Notes: generated from the sequence alone by a model not told the origin. Shown: positions 19,042-32,376, counted from the stretch's first letter. The stretch is 51,423 nt of DNA from Planctomycetota bacterium (GCA_020638835.1 JACKHV010000010.1:1-51423), one strand, 5' to 3'. Numbers and translations are program-made.

Positions 19042-20291
19042 CTCGACCCCTGCTGCGACCGCTCTTCCTGCTCCTCGTCCTCGCCGCCTGCTCCGTCGAG
19101 GAGTCGACCGCGCTCCCCGTTCCCGCAGCCGAGGCAGTGAGCACCGAGCAGGTCGCCGCGCACGAGTCCGAACCGGGTCCCTCGGCGGCCGCCCTCGCGG
19201 ACCCCTCGCACGCCATCCTCTTCGAGCAGCACGAGATCACCGATCCCGCCCGCGGAGACATGCCTGCCTATCGCTTGCTCGTGCCGCACGGCTGGAAGCT
19301 CGAAGGCGGCATCACTCCTGTCGCCCCCGCCTTCTCGATGATCCCGACCTTCAGCCAGGTCACCGTCGAAGCGCCCGACGGGCGCGGGGCCATGTTTTGG
19401 AGCATGCTCGAGTTCGGCTGTGCGGACGGCTACGACTATCCGATCTACACGCCCTTCGAGGGTCGGCCGTTCTTCCCCCTGCAAGCGTCGCTCGGGGACT
19501 ACTGGATGCTCCTCTTCGAGCGCGCCCCGGCGAAGGGCGTGACGAAGATGGAGGTCGTGTCCGAGCGGGAGCTCTCCGCGGCGACGAAGCACGTGCGCAA
19601 GCAGTACGCGGCGATGTACGAGAGCACGCGCCAGGAGAACGCGCAGCTCGCCGGCATCGGTGAGTCGATGGAGTTCGATGCGCACGCGCGCGAGCTGGTC
19701 CTGCGCTACACGAAGGACGAGCGACGCATCGAGGCCACGGTCTTCGCGGTCTGGCGCCGCGCGATCTACCGCTACCCGGACGGTTCGATCCGGCGGGCAA
19801 TGTGGAACCTCGACAACATGTACGCGGTCTTCGGACCGGTCGGAACGAATCCGCGACAAGACCCGGTCCTCGCCGCCATCGTGCGCGCGCGACGAGAACT
19901 TCCCGAGTGGCAGGTCGCCATCCAGCGCTGGTACCTCGAGCGAAACCAACAGATCGTCGCGGAGGGTCTCGCGAACCTCGCCGCCACCGCACGGGCCCAG
20001 GCGACCACGCACGCCACGCAGTCGCAAGACGTGCTCGACATCAGCTTCCAAGGCTGGAAGAGCCGCAACGCGGCCGGCGATGCCGGACAAGCGTCAGCGG
20101 TCAACGGCATCCACGAGCGCACGACCTACGCCGAGCCCGGCGGCACGACGATCGACCTGCCCAGTCACTACAACAACGTGTACACGGACGGCCTCGGCGG
20201 CTACGTGCTGCACAACGACGCGAACTACGAGATCAACACGGACCCCGCCTTCAACGGCCGGGAGTGGCAACGGATCGAACCGCAGCGCTGA
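19038..20291 (+). CDS. Lipoprotein of unknown function
   Basis: A 417-residue secreted protein starting in an ATGA overlap with the SRPBCC gene. The signal peptide RPLLRPLFLLLVLAACSVEE carries a lipobox AAC. The mature part has a beta-rich segment (FEQHEITDPARGDMPAYRLLVPHGWKLEGG, resembling the start of proteins that process user or environmental input domains), aromatic-rich strands, then a long helical stretch (VRARRELPEWQVAIQRWYLERNQQI) and a Tyr/Asn-rich tail ending in a WQRIEP motif that often closes related lipoproteins. The tail contains HYNNVYTDGLGGYVLHNDANY. I do not assign a function. Confidence 0.7.
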   Translation: MTRPLLRPLFLLLVLAACSVEESTALPVPAAEAVSTEQVAAHESEPGPSAAALADPSHAILFEQHEITDPARGDMPAYRLLVPHGWKLEGGITPVAPAFSMIPTFSQVTVEAPDGRGAMFWSMLEFGCADGYDYPIYTPFEGRPFFPLQASLGDYWMLLFERAPAKGVTKMEVVSERELSAATKHVRKQYAAMYESTRQENAQLAGIGESMEFDAHARELVLRYTKDERRIEATVFAVWRRAIYRYPDGSIRRAMWNLDNMYAVFGPVGTNPRQDPVLAAIVRARRELPEWQVAIQRWYLERNQQIVAEGLANLAATARAQATTHATQSQDVLDISFQGWKSRNAAGDAGQASAVNGIHERTTYAEPGGTTIDLPSHYNNVYTDGLGGYVLHNDANYEINTDPAFNGREWQRIEPQR

Positions 20292-20309
20292 GCCGATCTG
20301 CGACGCGAC

Positions 20310-20924
20310 TCAGTCGATGGAGTCCACCAAACGGTCGACGACTTCGATCAACAGCTTGCGGTGCATCCACGCGACCTGATCGGCGCGGAACTCGAGACGC
20401 GCGGTCTGCTCGGGCTCGTCGAGGCCTGCCCCCGTGTGCGGCACGTGGTCGATCCACTCGGCTCCGAGGCCGCCGAAGTCGGGCGGTTCGTTGCCGCGGA
20501 TGCGCGCCTCGTACTCTCCGCTGATGCCGGTCAGGGGTGCGTCGATCGTGACTTCGAGCACGAAGTCGTCCTTGCGGCTCGGGAAGTAGTACGCGTACCG
20601 ATCGCCGATGAAGTCGATGCGCACGCTGTCGACTTCGATGCCGTGCGCCAACTCGAGCTCGCGCGCGATGTAGTCGGCAAGGTCCGGTTCCACGCAGATC
20701 GCCGTCGCGAGCGTCCGCTTGGCGACGAGCGCCGCGGTCTCGTTCACGAAGAGCGGCGCGGCCGTCCGGTCGTCGGGACGCCGCACAGTCTCCGGTTCAG
20801 GCAGGTCGTGCAGGTCGACGACGCGCGTCGCGTGGTACGCCGTGCAGCTGCAGAGCAGCGTGGTGATGACGAACGTCAGGGTCGTCTGCGCGCGCCGGCG
20901 CAAGGGAATCGAGAGTCGCTGCAC
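20310..20924 (-). CDS. Small lipoprotein of unknown function
   Basis: Lipoprotein of 204 residues with a signal peptide (TTLTFVITTLLCSC, lipidation at about Cys27). The mature region contains conserved-looking segments DYIARELELAHGIEVDSVRIDFIGDRYAYYF and DDFVLEVTIDAPLTGISGEYEARIRG, suggesting an alpha/beta domain, and ends in a helical tail. It is convergent with the preceding lipoprotein gene (18-base gap). No family recognised. Confidence 0.6.
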   Translation of the reverse strand: MQRLSIPLRRRAQTTLTFVITTLLCSCTAYHATRVVDLHDLPEPETVRRPDDRTAAPLFVNETAALVAKRTLATAICVEPDLADYIARELELAHGIEVDSVRIDFIGDRYAYYFPSRKDDFVLEVTIDAPLTGISGEYEARIRGNEPPDFGGLGAEWIDHVPHTGAGLDEPEQTARLEFRADQVAWMHRKLLIEVVDRLVDSID

Positions 20925-21045
20925 GTCGCTGCACTAGATGCCGCAGCGGTCGCGGCAACGCGACGAGTCGCTCCTCTTGCGTTCGAGCTGAGTATCGAGG
21001 CCATCGACACTCAGCCCGATTCGCACCGCCGTCTGCATCGCGGCC

Positions 21046-21522
21046 CTACTTGAACGAGAGCAGCTCCATGTCGAACTTCAGGTCGCCCTTCGACGGGCCG
21101 TAGGCGAGCTGCTGCGGCAGCGTGACGGTGAAGCTGTCGCCCACGCGCATCTTCGAGACGATCACGTCCCAACCCTTGATCGCCTGACCCGAGCCGACGG
21201 TGAAGGTGAACGGGCGATGCCCCGGATCGATCACCGTTCCGTCGGCGAGCATCGCGGTGTAGGCGAGCGTCGCGGACTTGCCGGTCCCGCACACGGGACC
21301 GTCGCCGTTCCTCTTCACGGAGAGGATCTTGATGTCCGGCACGCCGTCCTTGCCGGACGGGATGGTGTCGCCGGCCTTCCAGCCGCCGGTCGCGACGGAG
21401 GTCGCACTCGGGTCCGGCACCGTGGTCGGTGCGGCCGCAGTGGTGGCATCCTCGGCTTGGCCGCGGCAGCCGGCGAGTGCGAGGAGCGCGAAGACGAGAC
21501 CGGTGATCGTGGCGGTGTTCAT
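21046..21522 (-). CDS. FKBP-type peptidyl-prolyl cis-trans isomerase (lipoprotein)
   Basis: A 158-residue exported isomerase that assists protein folding in the periplasm. A lipobox (LLALAGC) precedes an Ala/Thr/Pro linker. The FKBP fold is evident: ATLAYTAMLADGTVID, FTFTVGSGQAIKGWDVIVSKMRVGDSFTVTLPQQLAYG, and a final strand DLKFDMELLSFK. The GQAIKGWD and LAYG segments supply most of the usual active-site residues. ATG at 21522 is preferred over 21561 because it starts the signal peptide directly. The gene is monocistronic in appearance. Confidence 0.92.
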   Translation of the reverse strand: MNTATITGLVFALLALAGCRGQAEDATTAAAPTTVPDPSATSVATGGWKAGDTIPSGKDGVPDIKILSVKRNGDGPVCGTGKSATLAYTAMLADGTVIDPGHRPFTFTVGSGQAIKGWDVIVSKMRVGDSFTVTLPQQLAYGPSKGDLKFDMELLSFK

Positions 21523-21773
21523 GCGCGGATTCTGCAATTCGCGCTCCGTGCGTGCCAGCACCCCTTCTGCGAGCGGGACTACTGCGAGGCTCTCAAGCTT
21601 CGGTCGAATTCGGACTCGAGACTCCTGCGGAAGTGTACTCGGCTCCCGTTCGACCGTTCCGCGGCGCGGATCGAGCGCTGAACGCGCCGCTCTCGCGCAG
21701 GATCGAGAGAGCGGCTAGCCTTCCCCACCGAGGCGCCGCACGGGCTGCGCTCCCCCTCTCACCGACGACCGCC

Positions 21774-22286
21774 ATGTTCGACCGACGCCCTCCGCAACTT
21801 CGACTCGCGCCATGCCTCGCCTTGCTGTTCGCCTTGGGCTGCGTGGCGTCAGGCGATGCGTTGATCAATCATCCCGCGCCGCAGAGGGACGCCGCCGAGC
21901 TGCACGACTTCGCGACGCGCTACGCCGCGGCGTGGAGCAGCGGCGATCCCCAGCTGCTCGCGTCCTTCTACGCCGAGCGCGGCGAGCTCACGGTCAACGG
22001 CGGCGCGCCGTCGGTCGGACGCGCGGCGATCGCCGCCACGGCGCGCGCTTACATGGAAGCCTTCCCCGACATGCACGTCGCGCTGCGAGAGCTCGAGTCG
22101 GAGGACGGTCGCGTGCGCTTCCACTGGAACTGGACGGGCACGAACACGGGACCTGGCGGAACGGGCCGCGCCGTGCGACTCTCGGGTCACGAAGAGTGGA
22201 CCTTCAGTCCGGGCGGCCGCATCGCGGTCTCGCGCGGATGTTTCGACGAGGCCGAGTACGCGCGGCAACTGGCCGGCGAACGCTGA
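21774..22286 (+). CDS. SnoaL/NTF2-like lipoprotein
   Basis: Secreted 170-residue protein: signal peptide LAPCLALLFALGC with a lipobox Cys, then a single NTF2-like domain (FATRYAAAWSSGDPQLLASFYAERGELTVNGG, ARAYMEAFPDMHVALRELES, VRFHWNWTGTNTGPGGTGRAV, HEEWTFSPGGRIAVSRGCFD). The family has a ligand pocket used for very different purposes, so no reaction is assigned. Two further SnoaL-like genes occur in the window (30928 and 42999). The ATP-grasp gene follows 61 bases downstream. Confidence 0.78.
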   Translation: MFDRRPPQLRLAPCLALLFALGCVASGDALINHPAPQRDAAELHDFATRYAAAWSSGDPQLLASFYAERGELTVNGGAPSVGRAAIAATARAYMEAFPDMHVALRELESEDGRVRFHWNWTGTNTGPGGTGRAVRLSGHEEWTFSPGGRIAVSRGCFDEAEYARQLAGER

Positions 22287-22347
22287 ACGCAAAGGCGCAC
22301 GCTTCCAAGATGTTCCGCCGCCAGTCAGAGCACACGAGGGTCCGCGC

Positions 22348-23304
22348 GTGACCGACGGCCCGCGCGCCTTCGTTCTGAACCTCGACGCCGAACACGAGCT
22401 CGAGGTCGGGCCGCGCTACACGCCGACTCGGCACCTCGCCGCACTCGTCGCGCGCCAACGCGAGAAGCTGGTCGGCACGCTCTTGCGCCCGGGCGACGTG
22501 CTGGTGACCGAAGAGGCGCTCGACGCCGGAGACGCAGCGCTCGAACGCGCGCGCGGGCTGCCGGGGATCGCGTGGAGTCCGACGCCGCGCGCGCTCGCCC
22601 TGCTGCGCCGCGCGGGCGCCGTGCCGCTCGCCGCGCCTTCGGTCGAAGTGCTGCAGAGCGTCAACGCGCGGCCCTTCGCGGCGGAGGTGCGCGCGCCGCT
22701 CATCGAAGGCGCGTTCGCGAAGCAAGTCGCCGCAACGGAGCACGAGTTGCTCGCACTCGTCGCGCGCCCCGCGCCGCTCGGCTGGCTCGTGCGCCGCACC
22801 TTCGGCGCCGCCGGCCGCGGACGCCGTCGCCTCTTCGCCGGCGCGCCCGCCGCGGACGAGCTCGCGTGGATCCGCGCGAGCCTGCGCGCCGGTCCGCTCG
22901 TCGTCGAACCCTTCGTCGACGTGACCGTCGAGTACACGCGCTCCGGCTTCGTCACCGCGGGCGGCACGGTCTCCATCTCGGAGCCCTGCCATCAGGCCGT
23001 CGCCGCGAGCGGAGCGTGGTTGCGCACCGAGCGCGCCGAGCGCGACGCGGTGACGCGCGCCGACGATGCCGCCCTCGAGCAGGCCGCCGTAGCGACGGGA
23101 GAAGCCCTCGCCCGTGCCGGCTACTTCGGTCCATTCGGTATCGACGCCTTCCGCTACCGCGCCGAACCCGGCGCGCCCGAGCGACTCAATCCGCTAAGCG
23201 AGATCAACGCGCGGCTGACGATGGACTGGCCGACCGCGCTCGCGCTGCGCCACGAGTTCGGACTCTTGCGCGGCCGCGCGGAGGATTCCCGCGGCAACCC
23301 CTGA
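22348..23304 (+). CDS. ATP-grasp-like protein
   Basis: Protein of 318 residues beginning at GTG (22348). The N-terminal part starts with a strand FVLNLDAEHELEV and has a helix-strand pattern. The middle contains a Gly/Arg-rich loop (RTFGAAGRGRRRLF) that may correspond to the ATP-grasp flexible loop, and strands LVVEPFVDVTVEYTRSGFV. The C-terminal NPLSEINARLTMDWPT matches the ExNxR metal/phosphate motif of the ATP-grasp fold. Such enzymes ligate carboxylates to amines or thiols; the substrate here is unknown. Just beyond the stop lies a kinase catalytic-loop relic at 23331-23358. Confidence 0.65.
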   Translation: MTDGPRAFVLNLDAEHELEVGPRYTPTRHLAALVARQREKLVGTLLRPGDVLVTEEALDAGDAALERARGLPGIAWSPTPRALALLRRAGAVPLAAPSVEVLQSVNARPFAAEVRAPLIEGAFAKQVAATEHELLALVARPAPLGWLVRRTFGAAGRGRRRLFAGAPAADELAWIRASLRAGPLVVEPFVDVTVEYTRSGFVTAGGTVSISEPCHQAVAASGAWLRTERAERDAVTRADDAALEQAAVATGEALARAGYFGPFGIDAFRYRAEPGAPERLNPLSEINARLTMDWPTALALRHEFGLLRGRAEDSRGNP

Positions 23305-23330
23305 CGAGTCTCACGCTCGTCGCTCGCCGC

Positions 23331-23358
23331 GTCGTGCACCGCGACCTGAAGCCGGCGA
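23331..23358 (+). pseudogene. Relic of a Ser/Thr kinase catalytic loop
   Basis: The 28 bases encode VVHRDLKPA in one frame and match 27 of 28 positions of the catalytic-loop codons of the first kinase (24761-24788), and equally closely those of the second. No other kinase motif is present in the 100-base gap between the ATP-grasp and sigma factor genes. This suggests a leftover of an earlier tandem kinase copy or of a recombination event. Confidence 0.55.
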
Positions 23359-23403
23359 CGAGGCCGGACGGAGACGCGCAGCGAGTGCTAGTCTGTGCGC
23401 TCC

Positions 23404-24084
23404 ATGTCGCGCTCTCCCTCCGACACCTGCTGGACCGTATTGCGCGCGGCGGCGCACGGCGATGCGGCGGCGCGGTCCACCTTCTCGCGCACCTACGCGG
23501 TGGCGATCCGCAGCTTCCTCGCGGCGCGTTGGCGCGGGCGTTTGCTCGAGGGCGAGGTGGACGACGCGGCGCAGGAGGTTTTCGTCGAGTGCCTGAAGCC
23601 CAGCGGCGTGCTCGAGCGCGCGGACGAGGGGCGCGGGGACTTCCGCGGCCTGCTCTTCGGGGTCGCGCGCAACGTCGCGCGCCGCTTCGAGGACCGCGCC
23701 GTCGCGCGCGGCCGCCTGCTGCCCGAGGACTCGGCCTGGCTCGGACAGGTCGCCGCCGACGAACCGGGCCAGGCGACGCTCTTCGACCGCGGCTGGGCGC
23801 AGGCCCTGCTCCGGCAGACGAAGCGCCTGCACCGCGAGCGGGCCCTCGCGGACGGCCTCGCCGGCGAGCGGCGCATCGAGCTGCTGGAACGCCGCTTCGG
23901 GGACAACGAGGCGATCCGCGAGATCGCCGCGCGCTGGGGCGTGCCCGCGCAGGACGTGCACAACGCCTACCGCAAGGCGCGGACGGAGTTCTACGGCTGC
24001 CTGCGCGAGGTCGTCGCCTTCCACGCGCCGCCCGGGGCCGACCTCGACGCCGAGTGCCGCCGGCTGCTCGCCTGCCTGCGCTGA
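23404..24084 (+). CDS. ECF-like RNA polymerase sigma factor
   Basis: Sigma-70 family protein of 226 residues. Region 2 is seen in AVAIRSFLAARWRGRLLEGEVDDAAQEVFVECLKP and FRGLLFGVARNVARRFEDRA. Region 4 is a helix-turn-helix in LLERRFGDNEAIREIAARWGVPAQDVHNAYRKARTEFYGCLREVV. It is the type of planctomycete sigma factor found beside Ser/Thr kinase-TPR genes, which start 97 bases downstream on the same strand; a phosphorylation-based control of the sigma factor is inferred from context, since no anti-sigma gene is present. ATG at 23404 chosen over GTG 23395; no clear ribosome-binding site. Confidence 0.85.
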   Translation: MSRSPSDTCWTVLRAAAHGDAAARSTFSRTYAVAIRSFLAARWRGRLLEGEVDDAAQEVFVECLKPSGVLERADEGRGDFRGLLFGVARNVARRFEDRAVARGRLLPEDSAWLGQVAADEPGQATLFDRGWAQALLRQTKRLHRERALADGLAGERRIELLERRFGDNEAIREIAARWGVPAQDVHNAYRKARTEFYGCLREVVAFHAPPGADLDAECRRLLACLR

Positions 24085-24181
24085 GGGACTCGCGAAGAAT
24101 CCCGAGATTGCCATGATGAGAATCGTGCGGGTCCTGAAGTACGGGAAAGCCCTCCCTACCTCTGCTTAGCGCACCACTCCC

Positions 24182-27761
<3,580 letters not shown>

Positions 27762-27769
<8 letters not shown>

Positions 27770-30700
27770 GCGCACGGAAGGCGAGGAGCTCCGCTCCGAC
27801 GGACCGGAGCCGCCCTCCGAACTGGACCGCGGTCTGGAGGAGGCGTACGGCGAGGACTCGAGCGCGAACCGGTCCCCCAGCGTGCTCGAGCGCATCGGCG
27901 AAGTGACCGGTTCGAAGCCGCGCGTGCTGCTGCGTGACGAGCCGATCGGCGAGACACCTTTGCAGCCGGCTCAGGGCGAGCATGTCCGCGCCGGTAAGTA
28001 CGTCGTCCACGGCGAGCTCGGCCACGGCGGAGTGGGCGCCGTGCTCAAGGGCCACGACCAGGACCTCGGTCGCGACGTCGCGATGAAGTTCCTGCACGAG
28101 CGCTACAGGAACGACGCCGGCATCCTCCACCGCTTCGTCGAGGAAGCGCAGATCGGCGGGCAGCTGCAGCATCCCGGCATCGTGCCGGTCTACGACCTCG
28201 GCATGCTCGACGGCAAGCCGTTCTTCGCGATGAAGCTCGTCAAGGGCGAGACGCTCGCGAAGCAGCTCGCCGAGCGCTCGTCCCCCGCCGAGGACCGTCG
28301 CAGCTTCATCGCGATCTTCGAGGCGGTCTGCCAGACGCTCGCCTACGCGCACGCGCGCGGCGTCGTGCACCGCGACCTGAAGCCCGCGAACATCATGATC
28401 GGTTCCTTCGGCGAGGTGCAGGTCGTCGACTGGGGCATGGGCAAGGTGCTGCCGGCCGGCGACGCGCCCGCCGAGCGAGATGCCGAAGGCGCGAAGCCGG
28501 AAGTCAGCGTGATCGAGACGGTGCGCTCGGGCGGACACGGCACGCAGTCGCTCGTCGGCTCGGTGATGGGAACACCGGCCTACATGCCACCAGAACAAGC
28601 GCGCGGCGACGTCGACGCGATGGACGAGCGCTCGGACGTCTTCGCGCTCGGCGCGATCCTCTGCGAGATCCTCACCGGCTTGCCGCCGTACGTCGGCGAC
28701 ACGATGCAGATGATCTCGATGGCCGCGCAGGCAAAGCTCGAAGACGCGAACGCGCGGCTCGACGCGTGCCACGCGGAGCCCGAGCTGGTCGAACTCGCGA
28801 AGCGCTGCCTGATGCCCGCCCCCGCCGCGCGCCCGCGCTCGGCCGAAGTCGTCGCGAAGGCCGTACACGACCACCTCGCCGCCGTCGAGGCGCGCGTGCA
28901 CGAAGCGCGGATCGAGGCCGCGGAGGCGAAGGTGCGCGCCGCCGCGCTGAAGCGCACGCAGACGCTCGGCATCAGCCTGCTCGCGGTGATCGCGACCGGC
29001 CTCGCGGTGTCGCTCTGGTTCTGGCAGGCGGCCGACGCCGCGGCCGAGAACGAACGCGTCGCCAAGCTGGCCGCCGAGGAGTCGGCGCAGAACGAGCGCG
29101 TCGCGAAGCTCGCCGCGGAAGAGTCGGAGCAGGAGGCGCGCGACAACGAACAACGCGCCGTGGAGCAGACGGAGATCGCCGAGCGCGAGCTCGCGCGCGC
29201 CGTCGAGATCAAGACCTTGATCACCGACATGCTGTCGGGCGTCACACCCGAGGAGGCCCTGGGCTCGGACACGAAGCTGCTCCGCGGCATCCTCGACTCT
29301 GCCTCCGAACGCCTCGCGAGCGGCGCGATCGAGGACGAGCTCGTCGCGGCGGAGCTGCGCGACGTGATCGGGACCACCTACTGGTCGCTCGGCAGCTACG
29401 CGGAGGCCGACGCGCACTTGCCCGTCGCGCTCGAAGTGCGCACGCGGCGCCTCGGACCGGAGCACACGAGCACGCTCGCGACCAAGAGCGCCTTGGCGTC
29501 CCTCCGCACGACGCAGGGCCGCGCCGCGGAGGCCGTCGAGCTCGGCGAAGAGGTCCTGGACGCGAGGAAGCGCGCGCTGGGAGAACAGCACCCGAAGACC
29601 CTCCGGGCGATGGTCAACCTGGTCAACACTTACAAAGCGGCCGGCGACACGGCCCGCGCGGAGCAGCTCGGGCTCCACGCTCTGGAGCTGCACGAGCGCG
29701 TCCTGGGGACGGACGACCCGGAGACGCTGAGGGCCATGGGAAGCCTCGCGCTCGTGTACTCGAAGGTGGGGCGCTATCAGGACGCCGGACGACTCCAGCT
29801 CCGCGCCACGGAGACGTTGACGGAGGCGCTCGGGGAAGACCACCCGAAGACGATCCTGATGCAGCTGATCCTGGCCCACACCTGGAGCCAGCTCGGACGC
29901 AACGCGGAGGCCGAGCAGATCCTCGCGCGTGCCGTGGTCGCGGCGGAGCGCGTGCTCGGTCCGCACCCGAACACCTTCTTGGGACTGAAGGACCTGTCCT
30001 CGATCTACTTGGCGCTGGGACGCGCCCCGGAGGCGGAGCAGCTCCTTCAGCGGGCGCTGGAGTTCGCGTCGCACACGCTCGGTGCGGAGGACCAGCTGGT
30101 GCTCGACATGCAGTGCCTGCTGGCCCGTGTGTACAAGACCCAAGCGCGCTTCGACGAGTCGGAGGAACTCTACCTCCGCACGCTCGAGGCCCAGCGACGC
30201 ACTCTGGGCGAGGCGCACCAGACCACGGTCACCACGATGAGCGACCTCGGGCTGCTCTACCAGTCGCTGGCGCGCGACGCCGAAGCTCTACCGTACATGC
30301 TCGCGGTCCTCGAGAACGAGAAGCAGACGCTGGGCGCGGAGCACCCGTTCACGCTCGGCTCGATGACGAACATCGGCAACACCTACAACTCCCTGGGCCG
30401 CTACGAGGAAGCGGCAGCGCTCTTCGAGGTCTGCTTCCCCGCCAAGCGCCGCGTGCTCGGCCCGCAGCATGCTTGGACGGGATACGCCCGCGACGGTTTG
30501 ATCCGGTCGTACCTCGGCCTCGGTCGCGCCGAAGATGCGTTGCCGTTGCAGCGCGAGGTCCTCGACGCGTGGCTCGCCCCGGGAGACGACCCCGAGGCGA
30601 GCGCCGAGAACCTCAACGCGTACGCCTGGGCACTCTTGACCTACGAGGTCCCCGGCCTGCAGGACCCGGCGCGCGCGCTGGAGTTCGCCAAGCGCGCCTG

Positions 30701-30905
30701 CGAGCGAGAAGCGGCGCGCGGCGGTTCGATGCTGTGGGCGTACCTCGACACGCTCGCGCTCGCGCAACACAGGAGCGGCGACACAGGGGCCGCGGTCGCG
30801 ACGCAGAAGCGCGCGCTCGAACGGATGCCTGCGGGCGCCGACGAAGGCGTGCGGCAGCGGCTCGCGGAGTACGAGGCGGCGCTGGAGGACGGGTCCGGCG
30901 ACTGA
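27762..30905 (+). CDS. Second transmembrane Ser/Thr protein kinase with TPR array (paralogue)
   Basis: A 1047-residue paralogue of the preceding gene, overlapping it by 8 bases, so the two are translationally coupled. It keeps the same order: PSVLERIGEVTGSKPRVLL block, kinase domain with Lys109, catalytic Asp205 and DWG Asp223, transmembrane helix (ISLLAVIATGLAVSLWFW), coiled coil and kinesin-light-chain-type TPRs. The kinase parts are nearly identical, while the TPR arrays differ strongly and this one is shorter by several units. The coiled coil contains an in-frame 42-base tandem duplication (29049-29132). Divergent sensor arrays over conserved catalytic parts suggest different inputs into one output. 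Confidence 0.95.
29049..29132 (+). repeat. In-frame 42-bp tandem duplication in kinase coiled coil
   Basis: Two adjacent 42-base units, 29049-29090 and 29091-29132, each encode NERVAKLAAEES plus two residues. They differ mainly at third codon positions, so the duplication is not recent. The first kinase has only one comparable segment here. Confidence 0.85.
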
Positions 30906-30927
30906 GAGATCGAGTCCGGGCGCGTGT

Positions 30928-31323
30928 CTACTTCGCCGCCGCGTCCAACCCGAGCGTGTCCACCATCTGTTGGAAGCGCGTGACCTTGCCGTCCGCGAGC
31001 CACCAAGTGTGCGCGCACTGCACGTCGAGCGCCTTGCCCGTCTTCGCGTGCGTCGCCTGGTAGCGACCGAACATGGTCACCACTTCCGGACCGCCGACGA
31101 TCTCGTCGACGACGACGCGGAAGTCGGGCCACTCTTCGAGCAAGCGCGCGAAGACTCCGGACAGGATCGCTTGCTCGCCGACGTACGGATTGCCGTCCGC
31201 GAGCACGTTGCCTTCCGCTTCCTTCCAGACGATGTCCGGAGCGAAGCGCGCGAAGAGACCCGGGACGTCGCCGGCGGCGAAGGCCGCGTAGAGACCGCGG
31301 ACGAGAGCGTGTGCGTCGTTCAT
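30928..31323 (-). CDS. SnoaL-like (NTF2-fold) protein
   Basis: Cytoplasmic protein of 131 residues without a signal peptide. The NTF2-like pattern is clear: VRGLYAAFAAGDVPGLFARFAPDIVWKEAEGN, YVGEQAILSGVFARLLEEWPDFRVVVDEIVGG, VVTMFGRYQATHAKTGKAL and AHTWWLADGKVTRFQQMVDT. ATG at 31323 (MNDAHAL) is the natural family start; the frame extends upstream to 31398 with unrelated residues. It could be a small hydrolase, cyclase or isomerase; no partner gene helps to decide. Convergent with the second kinase gene. Confidence 0.82.
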   Translation of the reverse strand: MNDAHALVRGLYAAFAAGDVPGLFARFAPDIVWKEAEGNVLADGNPYVGEQAILSGVFARLLEEWPDFRVVVDEIVGGPEVVTMFGRYQATHAKTGKALDVQCAHTWWLADGKVTRFQQMVDTLGLDAAAK

Positions 31324-31424
31324 GCTTGCCGAGCATAGCGTCACCGAGCCTTCGTCGCCCCTCGGTCCGCTACCTCCGATCCGCGCTTGGAACCGCACGC
31401 GACCGTGGCATGATGCCGCGCACC

Positions 31425-32342
31425 ATGACGACTCTCGCCCAAGCTCCGACCGTGAACATCTCCGTCCGCAAGCTCTCCGACATCACGCTGAACAATGAAT
31501 ACCTGCGCAGCTACACGGACGTCACCACGCTGAAGAAGAGCATCGAGAGCGTCGGCTTGATCCACCCGGTGACGATCAACGCGCGGAACGAACTGCTGGC
31601 CGGCGCGCGTCGGTTCCAGGCCGCGAAGGAGCTCGGCTGGGACGAGATCTCGGTGCAGGTGATCGACCGCGACGAGCTCGTGCAGGAGCTGATCTCGATC
31701 GACGAGAACCTGGTGCGCATGTCGCTGACCGGGCTCGAGCTGGAGAAGTATCTGAACCGCGGCCGCGAGATCTACGAGGCGATCCACCCGACCGCGAACA
31801 AGGTCACGCTCTCGACCGAGACGCTCTCCGCCGAGGAGAAGCAGCAACAGAAGGCCGACGACGAAGCGGACGAGGACTCCTTCGCCGCCGTCACCGCCGA
31901 GAAGACGGGCCTCTCCAAGTCCGTGATCAAGAGCGCGATCCGCCGCGACGCGCTCGCGTCCGACGCGGTCAAGCACGCGCGCAGCGACGGCGCGCTGAAC
32001 GCGACGCAGACCAACGAGATCATCCGCCTCGCCAAGGAAGCACAGGAGAAGGTCCTGCCGCTGATCGAGGGCAAGACCGCCAAGGAGACGCGCCGCATCA
32101 TCGCCGCCGCGCAGGAAGGCGGATGGGAAGCCGCGCGCGAGGAGAGCGAGAAGATCGTCCCCCTCCCCCGCGAATACAGCCAGATGCTCTCGCCGATGAA
32201 GCGCGTCAATCGCTCGATCAGCCGCATCCTGATCGAAGAGTTGCGCTACGAGGGACCCGAGCAGCGCGCGATCAACAACGAGCTGATCACGCTGAAGAAC
32301 AACTTGTTGCAGTACTTCGAGATGATGGGGATCGAGAGCTGA
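31425..32342 (+). CDS. Orphan ParB/RepB-like nuclease-fold protein
   Basis: A 305-residue protein with the ParB N-terminal fold: VNISVRKLSDITLNNEYLR, VGLIHPVTINARNELLAGARRFQAAKELGWDEI (box I) and LISIDENLVRMSLTGLE (equivalent to the ENIQR helix of box II). A helix-turn-helix-like segment (EKTGLSKSVIKSAIRRDAL) and a helical C-terminus follow. There is no parA next to it and no parS-like palindrome noticed, so it may be a DNA-binding regulator or belong to a former plasmid or prophage rather than the chromosomal segregation system. ATGs at 31410, 31413 and 31425 are all in frame; 31425 is used. Confidence 0.8.
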   Translation: MTTLAQAPTVNISVRKLSDITLNNEYLRSYTDVTTLKKSIESVGLIHPVTINARNELLAGARRFQAAKELGWDEISVQVIDRDELVQELISIDENLVRMSLTGLELEKYLNRGREIYEAIHPTANKVTLSTETLSAEEKQQQKADDEADEDSFAAVTAEKTGLSKSVIKSAIRRDALASDAVKHARSDGALNATQTNEIIRLAKEAQEKVLPLIEGKTAKETRRIIAAAQEGGWEAAREESEKIVPLPREYSQMLSPMKRVNRSISRILIEELRYEGPEQRAINNELITLKNNLLQYFEMMGIES

Positions 32343-32376
32343 GCGCGGGGCCGGCGTCGCAGCCCGGCAAGCCGCC

